Source: Bdellovibrionales bacterium (GTDB lineage Bacteria; Bdellovibrionota; Bdellovibrionia; Bdellovibrionales; Bdellovibrionaceae). From it: a stretch of DNA of 45,708 nt. The stretch is taken from contig SXSU01000079.1 in assembly GCA_005793345.1 (NCBI GenBank), forward strand, positions 1-45,708, in the 5' to 3' direction. The notes under the pieces were generated by a model, which was not told where the DNA came from, did not search any database, and saw nothing but the letters and a program-made list of their open reading frames with translations. Every line of letters starts with the position of its first letter. Position 1 is the stretch's first letter. Below are positions 1 through 9,057 of this stretch, piece by piece. The translations under genes and the position numbers were made by a program.

Positions 1-1029
1 ATCCTTTGCAGTTACAGAGCTACTTGGGTTATAAATAATCTTTATGAAATTATATCCTGTTGTAGTTGTAATATCATGGGCTAAATTTACACATTCTAAA
101 GCTGATTTCCCTTTTTCATCTGATTTCCATTCAATGGCACATAGAGGTGGATTATTTTCATCATAATCAACTCCAAATTGAGCAATCTTTAAACCAGTTT
201 TAACAAAGGTTTGTGCTTCCTCAGGTTTATAAAACAATTGATAAGTATCTTCGTCAATATAATGAAGGACTGTCATCAATTTTGAACCTTTACTTACAAT
301 ATCGTCATAAGATTCGTTATCTTCTTTTTTTGAACCATAAAAAATATATTCAGCTTGTTTATCACTTTTTTTCTTAACTACAACATAACGAGTATCTTTA
401 CTTGTAATACTTCCATCTTCTTTTTTCAGGATAACTTTTTTGTCATCAATGAGGTTTCTTGTGAAACTAAAAACTGTAGTACCTAGAGTTTCAGATGATG
501 ATACTGTTATTGTCTTTTCATCATCTGTTGAATCATCAGATAAATCAGAAGACTTTTTATTTTTATCTGCAGTTCGAGCTACTTTCCATGCGGCTTCAAA
601 TTTATTATGTGAGTAATCTAAAAGATCACTAATAACCTCAAGATCTTCTTTGGTAGTTTCATCATCTTTTAAATCAGTATCAACTTTAGGTTTTGTCATT
701 CCTGGAATACTTTTTAAGTCATCATCAACATCTTTAGATTTTTTAAATTCCTTACATTCTTTAGTATCTTTATTATCTTTTTCTTTACATTTTTTCTTTA
801 AGTCTGCTTGCTCTTTTAAAAAGTCTTTACACTTTTTTGAGTCCTTATGTTCTTTAAGTTTACACTCTTTGGTTAAAGTTTCTTTGATCTTTCTTTTTTC
901 AGCTTCAGTTTTTTTAACTGGTTTACGATCGCTTGGAGGTGTGCAGGCATTTAGTAAATTCAAACTTAAAAAAGCTATAAGTATACCGCTTATTAAGAGC
1001 TTGAGTTGGTCTTGAATTTTCTTATTCAT
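1..1029 (-). CDS. Lys/Cys-rich lipoprotein, C-terminus outside the window
   Basis: An open frame of 343 codons runs from ATG at 1029 to the left edge with no stop, so the C-terminus is missing. A GGAG ribosome site lies five bases before the ATG. The N-terminus is a lipoprotein signal ending in a lipobox (LLNAC, Cys near residue 29), so the mature protein should be lipid-anchored in the envelope. Residues about 45-100 are strongly charged, rich in Lys, Glu and Asp, with Cys spaced roughly every 8-12 residues (KECK, KKCK, KKKCK, KECK). An acidic Ser/Asp linker follows, then a more globular part with no family I recognise. A disulfide-linked helical stalk is possible for the Cys/Lys stretch, but that is inference. 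Function unknown. Confidence 0.8.
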   Translation of the reverse strand, partial: MNKKIQDQLKLLISGILIAFLSLNLLNACTPPSDRKPVKKTEAEKRKIKETLTKECKLKEHKDSKKCKDFLKEQADLKKKCKEKDNKDTKECKEFKKSKDVDDDLKSIPGMTKPKVDTDLKDDETTKEDLEVISDLLDYSHNKFEAAWKVARTADKNKKSSDLSDDSTDDEKTITVSSSETLGTTVFSFTRNLIDDKKVILKKEDGSITSKDTRYVVVKKKSDKQAEYIFYGSKKEDNESYDDIVSKGSKLMTVLHYIDEDTYQLFYKPEEAQTFVKTGLKIAQFGVDYDENNPPLCAIEWKSDEKGKSALECVNLAHDITTTTGYNFIKIIYNPSSSVTAKD

Positions 1030-1180
1030 AAAATCTCCATAACAGTATTTATTCAAAAGTTTATAATAATTCATAATTGAGTAAGGCAAGATCTATGCCG
1101 TCTCAAATCGAATAAAAAAGATTTAGAATTGAAATAAATCAAAATAAGCCCCTTTTTTGAGTTCTTTGTCTTAATAGTTT

Positions 1181-1205
1181 ACAGTGAAGAAAAAAAATTC
1201 ACTGT
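1181..1205. promoter_or_regulatory. Inverted repeat in the divergent intergenic region
   Basis: ACAGTGAA at 1181-1188 and TTCACTGT at 1198-1205 form a perfect 8-bp inverted repeat with a 9-base A-rich spacer. It lies between the divergent genes ending at 1029 and starting at 1309, which suits an operator shared by both promoters. A role as a transcription-factor site is inferred from position and symmetry only. Confidence 0.35.
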
Positions 1206-1308
1206 GACAAAAACAGTCCATTTGTCTAATTCATTACAGGTGAAAATTAATTATTTTTTTAGTATATATTATCAGATTCAGAAAAATAGTCATCAATGAG
1301 GTGTGCAT

Positions 1309-3663
1309 ATGAAAATTACATCAGGCAAGAAAACTTATTTAAATTATAGAAAAATAATGACGATAAGTTTAGTTTTAACTCATATTTGTTTTATCTATAC
1401 TGAGGCTTGGGCCGGAGTTCAAATAAAAGACATCAAAGATACATTTGAAAGGTCAACACAATTAAATGAATTTTTTAACTCAACTTTTGATAAGTCTATT
1501 ACAAATGGAAATTCTGCTAAGGATTATTTACTTTCATTTCCTAATTTCGATGTAGTTAAGGATTTATCTAGTGAAAAAGAAAGTTGTGAAGAAGAATTAC
1601 CAAAAGTCTTAGGTAACAAAAAACAATTTAATACAGAGTTATCTTCAGATAATATTGAAAAATATTGTTCAATTCAAAATTCAGTAAGTAAACTAAAGTA
1701 TGATAGTGTTAGTAATATTGGAATATCTAAAGATTCAAACTTTGAAAGTAAATTTCAAGATACAATTTCAAATCTAAAGGGTACAGATACATTAATAGTA
1801 ATTGTTCCTGGGATATTTGGTGAGTTTATAGATCAAACAGCATTTGCTGAGGTTTTTAATAAAAAGTCATCATTTAAAACTAAATTTGAAGAATATTTAC
1901 AAAGCTCATCAACACAATCTGATGATTTTAGAGAATCAAAACGTTTTTTACTGAAAAATTTATCATTAGATAAAGGTGAAGACGATTGTGATAAATCATT
2001 TCTTTTTGAATCAAGAGATATTAAATCTTGGATGAAAGTTGCAAGTATTGATGATGATTCTCAGAAACCCCTAATAAAAGTTGCGGTTTTTGGTTTAGAA
2101 CCAATGTCACTTGAATCTTTAGGTAAACAAGTAGAATTAGCAACTCTATATTCTGACAGATTAAATAAGTTCATGGAAGTTTATAAAAAGATGTATTCTA
2201 AAATACCAGATAGAGTAATATTGATGGGTTATTCTAGAGGTACCCCAATTTCATTTGAAATGATAAATATTTTAACTCATAAGGATTATCGTTCTAATGA
2301 TGCATTAATTGAAAGGCCAAAATGTGGAAATAAATTAAAAAATAAGATTAAAGAAGTGTATTCAACAGCTCAAAATTGGTCTAATTCAATTAAAGCTCAA
2401 GTGTCTTTAGGTGGAGTTGTATACGGATCAGCTCTTGCTGATGAGAATGTAATTTCATATTTGGATAGAAAAAATGCTCCATTTAAAATAAAATTTATAC
2501 AAAATTTGAAAGATTTGATTTTGAGTCTTCAAATTATTACACAGCATGATGTCGATATGGTTTTAAATGCATTTAAAAATGCAGGTCAAAAAGTAAGTAA
2601 AGATTTAAACACATCAGGTTTGTCAAGTGAGCCAATTAAAGCTTCTGCAGAATCATTGAATATGATTAAACCAGTTGTTGATAAAATCTTAACAAATATT
2701 TTAGCATATCATAATTTTTATAATTTAATGAAATATGAATTAAAAAATAGTAAAAAGAATTTGCCATCAGATTTATATTCAAAATTAGATAACGCTAGTG
2801 ATAAAATAAAAAGTATGAATTTATTATCTAGTGAAATCACTGAAGAGCTTTTAAAAGGTAATATTACTTCATTATTTAAAGTTCGCGAACATTTATTGAA
2901 ATTTGTTTTAAATTCAGAAGATGCGCTAAATAGTTTAAATGATGCATTTCAAAAGTCTGCTGATTATCAGCTGGATTTTATGGGAATGCAAGATTTTACA
3001 AATGAAATGCTCGAAAAATTTGGTTACGGAGAAATAAAATCTACCATAGGAGATGGTTTAAAAAATAAAAATATTTATACAACTTTGAAAGGTGTAAATC
3101 ATTTTATAAAATATTTTGCTACATATTTTAGAGCGGCATGGGATGGAATAACTGAATTGTCAACTCCTTCAAGAATTGCATGGTTTAAAAAGTATGGATA
3201 TGGTTTACCAAGTACAATAAATTATTATACACTGATCGGTTTTTTGGCTCCAGAAAGCAATGATGAAAATAGTTTGTATCAAACAGGTATTAATAAAGGT
3301 TATAATATATCTTCAGATCAAAAATTTCTAAATAATAGTTATAAAGATTTAGTAGCTGTTGGAAATGATGATGGCATAGGGCTGGCATTTAGTGGAACTG
3401 AAATTAATGATAGCCAAGTTGATTGGCATAAAACAGTTTTATGGCCAGAGTTAACTAAATCTCTAACAGGTGTTGATGTTAACACTAAAATTTTAGGTAT
3501 TGCTAAAACTCATCATTGGGGTTTGGCACTTCCTGTTGCTTTTAAAAATAAAAAAAATATTTCGCAACAAGAGTTAATAAACCCTTTTTTAAGAACTGAA
3601 TTGTTAAAATCTATAGTTATGTCGATTACTTTAGATTTAAATAGTAAGCAAAATGGAAAGTAA
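1309..3663 (+). CDS. Secreted alpha/beta-hydrolase-like protein
   Basis: Predicted 784-residue exported protein. A signal peptide ends near AWAG. The start is taken as ATG 1309, with GAGG at 1298-1301 seven bases upstream; a GTG two codons earlier is less well placed. The sequence has hydrolase landmarks: a VPGIFGEF strand-loop that could supply the oxyanion hole, a nucleophile elbow GYSRG with Ser309, a candidate acid in VGNDDG (Asp687 or Asp688) and a candidate base in THHWG (His735 or His736), in the usual Ser-Asp-His order. The family is normally about 300 residues, so the long helical insert between elbow and acid (about 380-640) is unusual. Substrate unknown; lipase or esterase activity is a guess. 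It is followed after 15 bases by another secreted protein, so the two are probably co-transcribed. Confidence 0.75.
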   Translation: MKITSGKKTYLNYRKIMTISLVLTHICFIYTEAWAGVQIKDIKDTFERSTQLNEFFNSTFDKSITNGNSAKDYLLSFPNFDVVKDLSSEKESCEEELPKVLGNKKQFNTELSSDNIEKYCSIQNSVSKLKYDSVSNIGISKDSNFESKFQDTISNLKGTDTLIVIVPGIFGEFIDQTAFAEVFNKKSSFKTKFEEYLQSSSTQSDDFRESKRFLLKNLSLDKGEDDCDKSFLFESRDIKSWMKVASIDDDSQKPLIKVAVFGLEPMSLESLGKQVELATLYSDRLNKFMEVYKKMYSKIPDRVILMGYSRGTPISFEMINILTHKDYRSNDALIERPKCGNKLKNKIKEVYSTAQNWSNSIKAQVSLGGVVYGSALADENVISYLDRKNAPFKIKFIQNLKDLILSLQIITQHDVDMVLNAFKNAGQKVSKDLNTSGLSSEPIKASAESLNMIKPVVDKILTNILAYHNFYNLMKYELKNSKKNLPSDLYSKLDNASDKIKSMNLLSSEITEELLKGNITSLFKVREHLLKFVLNSEDALNSLNDAFQKSADYQLDFMGMQDFTNEMLEKFGYGEIKSTIGDGLKNKNIYTTLKGVNHFIKYFATYFRAAWDGITELSTPSRIAWFKKYGYGLPSTINYYTLIGFLAPESNDENSLYQTGINKGYNISSDQKFLNNSYKDLVAVGNDDGIGLAFSGTEINDSQVDWHKTVLWPELTKSLTGVDVNTKILGIAKTHHWGLALPVAFKNKKNISQQELINPFLRTELLKSIVMSITLDLNSKQNGK

Positions 3664-3678
3664 TAGAGGAAATCAACA

Positions 3679-5331
3679 ATGAATAAGCAAAAATATTTAA
3701 ATTATAAAACAATCTTAAAAACATCTCTTGTACTATTTAGTTCAGTATTAATTGGATTTTCTCAAAGGACTTTTGCTGGTGAAAATAAAAATAATGATAT
3801 TTCATTTTGCCCACGTTTTACAGGGGTTGATATACATCATAATTTTAATTTATCTCAGTTAAATAGGGATTTAATTTCAAAAGTCCTAGATTCAAAGAAA
3901 GAAATTCAGGAAAGACTTAAAGCTACTCAAAAAGCTGTTTCTGAAAATCAATATGATGTTGTAATGGCGCAATTTGGTGAATCCTTAAAAGATATAGATG
4001 AAGTTGTAAAGAAATTACCAGCAAATTCTGATGAAGCGTTATTACAATTTCAGTCTTACGTGTTTTCCAAAATAAAAGAATCTTTAATGAATATTCATAG
4101 TGAACTTGAATATAAGCTGCGTGTCGCAATACTTCCAGCTTTAGTTTGCGAGTCTTTAGATGACGATCCTAAACATTCTAATTTTGAACAAATATATGGA
4201 GATTTATCCCAACAATTACAAAGTGATTATTTAATTGGTGATTTTAAAAATCAAAGTTATTCCAATGACACAATTGTAAGTGGTGTCTCACTTTCTAGAG
4301 GGTATTATACTACAGGTAGATTTCAAAAAGGGTTTGATTTAGTTGCGCTTAATTTAAATATTGAGCGTAAAAGAGATCGTGAAACTGGTGTTTTAATTAC
4401 AAATATATCAGGAGGCGCGGTCCTTAATTTACCTCAGACATTTAGTTCTCCTCTTAGAAAGTCAGTTGAAATTGAAACTGCATTAAAAACTTTGAAAATT
4501 AAAGTTCAAGATGTAATTGTTGATAATAAACCTCATACTAATCACTTTGCAGCGATGACATTTAAAGATTTAAAATTTAATGAAGATAAACTTTATTTTA
4601 ATGATGCAGAAAAACATAATCCTAAAATTGATATATTCTTTACAAATAGGATATTTGCTGTTCCAAGATTAGGTGATACTTTTATCCATTTTGTGCCAAA
4701 ATTTGATGATAAAGAAGCTGGATTATTAGTAAGATTGAGTCCTGAGTTATGTAGTGATAATTGTTTTCTTCAAAATTGGTATCAAAAGCACATTAAATTA
4801 AATGTAGTGTTAAATCACTTGGTAATGGATTTAGTTCCTACCAAGCTTACTATTGATAGTCAAATTTATGTGCCATTTATTCGATTGCCTCATATTAAGA
4901 GTTTTGAAGAGGGAGGGGCTGGTGCTTTAATAAGATACTTTAAAAATGGAGATAACTATTTAGATACAGTTCAAAATGCTTTTTTCCCTTACAATGGAAG
5001 TGTTCTTGAAAGTGATTATTCTGATTCTATTCCAAAATATAAACTTTATATTGGTTCGGACTCTAATAAAGATTTAAACAATCAATTAGTAAAAGGTTTA
5101 TTAGAAAAAAATCTTCAGATTAGAACAGGTTTTTTTGGTGCAATAAGTTTAGGAAAAAATATTGTTGAAGAAATCACTTTATTTAATCAAAAAATCTCTA
5201 CATGTGAATCTGGAGATTTTTCATCTATATCTTATCAAGACTGTATAGAGAAGAACTTACCTGAGTATTCAGCTTTATTAAAAAAGGCAAAAGAAGATAA
5301 TGGTCAGACCGCAACAGTATTTACTTTTTAA
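3679..5331 (+). CDS. Secreted protein of unknown function
   Basis: A 550-residue protein with a clear signal peptide ending near RTFAG. An AGAGGAAA ribosome site precedes the ATG. Its N-terminus (KYLNYKTILKTSLVL) resembles that of the upstream hydrolase-like protein (TYLNYRKIMTISLVL), and only 15 bases separate the genes, pointing to one operon and possibly a shared export history. The body starts with a helical, possibly coiled stretch (about 50-140) and continues as mixed beta-rich sequence with a few Cys (for example CSDNC near 355). No catalytic motif or family is recognisable. It may be the partner of the hydrolase-like protein; this rests on context alone. Confidence 0.75.
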   Translation: MNKQKYLNYKTILKTSLVLFSSVLIGFSQRTFAGENKNNDISFCPRFTGVDIHHNFNLSQLNRDLISKVLDSKKEIQERLKATQKAVSENQYDVVMAQFGESLKDIDEVVKKLPANSDEALLQFQSYVFSKIKESLMNIHSELEYKLRVAILPALVCESLDDDPKHSNFEQIYGDLSQQLQSDYLIGDFKNQSYSNDTIVSGVSLSRGYYTTGRFQKGFDLVALNLNIERKRDRETGVLITNISGGAVLNLPQTFSSPLRKSVEIETALKTLKIKVQDVIVDNKPHTNHFAAMTFKDLKFNEDKLYFNDAEKHNPKIDIFFTNRIFAVPRLGDTFIHFVPKFDDKEAGLLVRLSPELCSDNCFLQNWYQKHIKLNVVLNHLVMDLVPTKLTIDSQIYVPFIRLPHIKSFEEGGAGALIRYFKNGDNYLDTVQNAFFPYNGSVLESDYSDSIPKYKLYIGSDSNKDLNNQLVKGLLEKNLQIRTGFFGAISLGKNIVEEITLFNQKISTCESGDFSSISYQDCIEKNLPEYSALLKKAKEDNGQTATVFTF

Positions 5332-5420
5332 TTAATAGTTTAATTTATTATGCGATCTTGATTTATATTTTTTTAATAGAAATTATTTAACATTAATAAA
5401 AATTTTCAAACCTGGCTTAA

Positions 5421-5467
5421 GATTTGAATAAACAAAACCTAGAAGTGGATATTTGCTTATTCAAATC
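5421..5467. repeat. Inverted repeat with 11-bp perfect arms
   Basis: GATTTGAATAA at 5421-5431 pairs perfectly with TTATTCAAATC at 5457-5467, leaving a 25-base loop. It lies downstream of the secreted unknown ending at 5331 and could help terminate that operon, although no T-run follows directly. Confidence 0.45.
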
Positions 5468-5479
5468 AAAATAAATAAA

Positions 5480-5510
5480 CCTCGGTATGGTTTTTTAATT
5501 CATATCGAGG
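5480..5510. terminator. Hairpin between the secreted unknown and the copper oxidase
   Basis: CCTCGGTATG at 5480-5489 pairs with CATATCGAGG at 5501-5510 with one G-T wobble, giving a 10-bp stem whose loop is T-rich. The stem is GC-rich for this genome. It could be a terminator or a leader hairpin for the oxidase gene at 5573; there is no clean T-tract after it. Confidence 0.4.
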
Positions 5511-5572
5511 CGATTGAGTAACAATTTTTGTTTAATTGTATACTTAATGATTTATAAAAGGTCAGGTGTGAA

Positions 5573-8500
5573 ATGAAGTATTTAATTACAAACAACAGTA
5601 TTACTTTACTTAATAATTTAAAAACATTTTTTAAATTGAATATTAAATTTATTTCGGTCATTTATTTTTTAATACTCCCTAATTATAGTTTTGCCCAAGA
5701 TCATACAGTACATTCAGATCATTCAAATCAGGTTGACAAAAGAAGGCCTCCAAGGGTTACTCCTCGCAAAACGTCAGATTCACCACAAACACCACCACAA
5801 GTAGGAGCTCCTACGCCGCCATCCACTCCTCCTCCAGCACCAGGTAAAAAAAGACCACCAGCAGTACCCGGAGGAGGAAGTGGTAGAACTTGTGTGGCAC
5901 CAGAAACTACACCAGTTAATTTAAATTCCTGCCAACAAAAAAATTACTGCGGCTGTGAAGGTTTTGCAAAAATTCCAAGAGCATCAAAACCTCGATTAAG
6001 AATTGAACCAAAAGATTTGGTTGAGTTTCCTAATTCAAGTCCAGGTTTAGATGCCTACAAAAAACTTGGTTATTGCACTGGAGTTGAAGAACCAATAATA
6101 TCTACTTCTTTGAAAAATGGAGTGGCTGCTGAAACTAGAGTAGGTACTAAACGAAAATACACTTTGAAATTAAGAAAAGAAAAAGATCCAATAACAAAAT
6201 TAGAATTTTTAAAAACCACAATGGAAGAATATGATTCCTATGATAAGTTAAAAAACTGTAATCCTCTATCCCAATCTGATAGTGATATAAAATCTAAATC
6301 ACGTGCTGTAAATGCTCCACCATTATTTTTTAATGAAGGAGAAATAGCAGTTATTAAGGTTATAAATGAAAAAAATCCAGAATTAGAATCAACAGGAACT
6401 TCAATTCACTGGCATGGTTTAATATTACCTAACAATCAAGATGGAATTATTGGTATTACGCAAGCTCCTATTGAACCTGGCAAGGTTAAAGAATATGAAT
6501 TTCTAATTCAACAAAATGGAACCTATTGGTATCATCCCCATGACCTATATGAACAAGATACTAAAGGGGCTTTCATAATTTTTTCTAATCCAGAAAAAGA
6601 AAGAAATGATAATTATCGTAGGGCTAATTCAAAAATTGGAAATCCTACCTATGGTGGAATAGGAGTTCCGTATCATCATGATCGAACCTTATTTTTTTCA
6701 GATTATAAACATGATAAAAACTCTAAAGAAGTTTTGGGTGCACTCATGTTTGGTGAAAATCTTAACCAATACCAATTTGATAGCCAAATTGGACGGGAGT
6801 TTTTAAATCAACTTCAATGTACAGAAGAATATTTAAATAATTTTTCTTTTATGAAAATGTTTTTTATGGATCCAGCGGATGTTTGGTATACTTCATTTTT
6901 TATTAATGATGAAATATGTTTGAACTGCGGAGGTGTTCTTAAAAAACTTTCTAATTTGCCAAAAACATTAGATTTAGAAAAACAAAAAGTATCAAAAGAA
7001 TTTAATGAATTCAAAAAAGGGGAAAAGGTTCGATTGCGTTTAATAAATGGATCTGCATCTTCATATTTTTATTTGGACTATGCTAATGATTCTAAGTTAA
7101 ATCCAAATCAAAAACTTGATTTGCTGGTAGTTGCAAAAGATGGGTTATCAGTTGCTCCTATTTATACAGATCAACTCTATATGGGAATGGGAGAAACCTA
7201 TGATGTTGTGGTTGATATACCTGAAAATGGAAATTTGTATGAGTTTAGAATTAAATCCATTGATGATTTAGATAATGTACTTGATAAAAATGATCCAAAT
7301 GAGAAAGGGCGAAGAATTTCAAGAGTTTTATTAGGAAATCGTATGGGAATTAAGGATAATTCAGAGACTTCAAACCTTGATCAGAAAGACAATTCTGAAT
7401 CAAGTTTTAACCCACAAAGTGTTTTCTCTGCTATTGGAAGTGCTTTTGAGAATATTTTTGAGACTACTGATGATGATTTCAATAAAAAATTAAGTCGACT
7501 GTCTGACTCTGACATAAATGTGGTATCTGGTAGAAATGTACCAATTCAATTTTGTGGACCCTATCCAAAAGAATCTGATTCAATACAGGAAATTAATTAT
7601 AGTTTACTTAAAATGCTAAACAGCCAAGATACAACATACCCATATGAAGTTTATCATTTCGAAGCTGAGATAGAAAACCATTACCTTTCAATTGGTGGTA
7701 ATATGGATGATTATTACTGGACTATAAATGGTACTTCAAAAGAAAAATTAGCAGATGAAAAAGAAAAAGCGAAGGGGGAAGGAAGTTTATTAAAAGATGT
7801 ACTTTTATCTATCGTTGAGGGTTTTAAAAGTTTTCATAATTTTGTCATTAAAGGAGAAAATGGTAGTGGTACGATTTTAAAATCGAGAATGGGAATGCCA
7901 TATCTTGAAATATCAGAGGGTAAAAGAATTCGTGTTACAATTAATAATGATATGGTTATGGGAATGATGAATCATCCATGGCACCTTCATGGAAATTGGT
8001 TTAGATTAGTTGAAGATGGTGATACAGATGAGATTATTTCTAAAAAAGCCTTATTGCACACGGCGACTATTTTTCCTGGAGAAACTAAAACTTTAGAGTT
8101 TTACTCTGATCCTGAATATCGAGGAGCTTGGATGTTTCACTGTCATAATCTTTATCATATGGCTAATGATATGATGATGTTTTTAAAATATAAAAGTTTA
8201 CCAGATAGTGAAATTGATAATATGACTATGGGAGCAAGCCATCACCATCATCAAAGTGGTTTTTTAGAAGACTTGAAGTTAAAAAATCAAGGGATTATTG
8301 CTGGAGTGTCAGCGTATGCAGGTACTGATGGGCAAGGGGTGGGGGCAAGCCTAACTTATCGTGGAACTTTAGGGCGTGGCTGGGGATATGTTGTGAGTGA
8401 AACTGAATTAACTACTGACCAGCTTGAAATTATCAATGAAAAAAAGTTTTCACTAGAATCAAAATTTAAATATTGCTTTGATTTTCAAATGAATAAGTGT

Positions 8501-8923
8501 GTTTTTTTAAAATTTGATTTTAACAATAAAGGTGATGAAGAAATTGATCATACAACCTATGCAGGTTATTCTTTCAAACCATTTAATTCAGATGTTTTAG
8601 TTGTGCAGACTGGTATTGGTCCAACTTGTGAACACTCTGAGCATAGCGCCAAAACAAATTGTAACATTGCCCTAATGAATGAACTAAGTGCTTCTACTGG
8701 ATTAATACGGACCACAAAAGTTATTACAAAAGTTTCTGGTCGAATTGGATGTGAAGGTAAGTTTTGTAAAGATTTTTATAGTGCCCTTAGATTAGATTTT
8801 CACCTTGATCCACAAGTTGTAATTATGACCGAAGCTAAAGGCTCTACTGATCCAGAAGAAACTTATGTTAAAGCACAAATTACTTTTACTACTCAGCCTA
8901 TTCAATTCGGGACTTCTCATTAG
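5573..8923 (+). CDS. Exported multicopper oxidase with C-terminal extension
   Basis: A 1116-residue exported protein with a signal peptide ending near NYSFA and a Pro-rich linker at about 55-105. All copper-site blocks of the multicopper oxidase family are visible: HWHG at 279-282, YHPH at 320-323, HPWHLHG at 801-807, and HCHNLYHMANDMM at 856-868, where Cys857, His862 and Met867 are the expected type-1 copper ligands. It should oxidise a substrate (Cu(I), a metal or a phenol) and reduce O2 to water outside the cytoplasm. Typical bacterial members have about 450-650 residues. Here residues about 500-790 carry large insertions, and about 250 residues follow the last copper motif, beginning with a His cluster (SHHHHQ) and then beta-rich sequence with paired Cys. 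That extension might be a membrane barrel or adhesion domain. The substrate cannot be read from the sequence. Confidence 0.9.
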   Translation: MKYLITNNSITLLNNLKTFFKLNIKFISVIYFLILPNYSFAQDHTVHSDHSNQVDKRRPPRVTPRKTSDSPQTPPQVGAPTPPSTPPPAPGKKRPPAVPGGGSGRTCVAPETTPVNLNSCQQKNYCGCEGFAKIPRASKPRLRIEPKDLVEFPNSSPGLDAYKKLGYCTGVEEPIISTSLKNGVAAETRVGTKRKYTLKLRKEKDPITKLEFLKTTMEEYDSYDKLKNCNPLSQSDSDIKSKSRAVNAPPLFFNEGEIAVIKVINEKNPELESTGTSIHWHGLILPNNQDGIIGITQAPIEPGKVKEYEFLIQQNGTYWYHPHDLYEQDTKGAFIIFSNPEKERNDNYRRANSKIGNPTYGGIGVPYHHDRTLFFSDYKHDKNSKEVLGALMFGENLNQYQFDSQIGREFLNQLQCTEEYLNNFSFMKMFFMDPADVWYTSFFINDEICLNCGGVLKKLSNLPKTLDLEKQKVSKEFNEFKKGEKVRLRLINGSASSYFYLDYANDSKLNPNQKLDLLVVAKDGLSVAPIYTDQLYMGMGETYDVVVDIPENGNLYEFRIKSIDDLDNVLDKNDPNEKGRRISRVLLGNRMGIKDNSETSNLDQKDNSESSFNPQSVFSAIGSAFENIFETTDDDFNKKLSRLSDSDINVVSGRNVPIQFCGPYPKESDSIQEINYSLLKMLNSQDTTYPYEVYHFEAEIENHYLSIGGNMDDYYWTINGTSKEKLADEKEKAKGEGSLLKDVLLSIVEGFKSFHNFVIKGENGSGTILKSRMGMPYLEISEGKRIRVTINNDMVMGMMNHPWHLHGNWFRLVEDGDTDEIISKKALLHTATIFPGETKTLEFYSDPEYRGAWMFHCHNLYHMANDMMMFLKYKSLPDSEIDNMTMGASHHHHQSGFLEDLKLKNQGIIAGVSAYAGTDGQGVGASLTYRGTLGRGWGYVVSETELTTDQLEIINEKKFSLESKFKYCFDFQMNKCVFLKFDFNNKGDEEIDHTTYAGYSFKPFNSDVLVVQTGIGPTCEHSEHSAKTNCNIALMNELSASTGLIRTTKVITKVSGRIGCEGKFCKDFYSALRLDFHLDPQVVIMTEAKGSTDPEETYVKAQITFTTQPIQFGTSH

Positions 8924-8940
8924 TAATTTTTTTTATTTAG

Positions 8941-8957
8941 GGTGATTTTTAATCACC
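8941..8957 (+). terminator. Rho-independent terminator after the copper oxidase (type G)
   Basis: GGTGATT, a three-base loop and AATCACC form a perfect 7-bp stem followed by TTTT, 18 bases after the oxidase stop. Related GGGGTGAT/ATCACCCC hairpins recur at 12300, 13232 and 27811, so this is one member of a dispersed terminator type. Confidence 0.75.
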
Positions 8958-8987
8958 TTTTAAGTTGAGTACATGCAAAAATCAGTA

Positions 8988-9056
8988 TATGTCAAATTTG
9001 GACAGTAGTCCAAATTAGACTTGACTTTTTAGGTATTACTGTCCAAATTAGACATA
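8988..9056. repeat. Inverted/direct repeats directly before the AAA+ ATPase gene
   Basis: Three copies of a motif close to GTCCAAATTAGAC. Copy A (8988-9007) is in reverse orientation, copy B is at 9008-9020, and copy C at 9037-9056 ends one base before the ATG at 9058. A and C match over 20 bp in inverted orientation with one mismatch; A and B form a hairpin with a 4-base loop. No ribosome binding site is visible between copy C and the start codon. The placement suits an operator or a recognition site for the protein itself (inference). Confidence 0.7.
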
Positions 9057-9057
9057 T

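Noticed and set aside
650..1015. 121-codon plus-strand frame rich in Ser/Phe/Leu
   Set aside because: It is the antisense of the Lys/Asp-rich lipoprotein gene on the minus strand; the low-complexity composition is a mirror of that sequence and there is no ribosome site.
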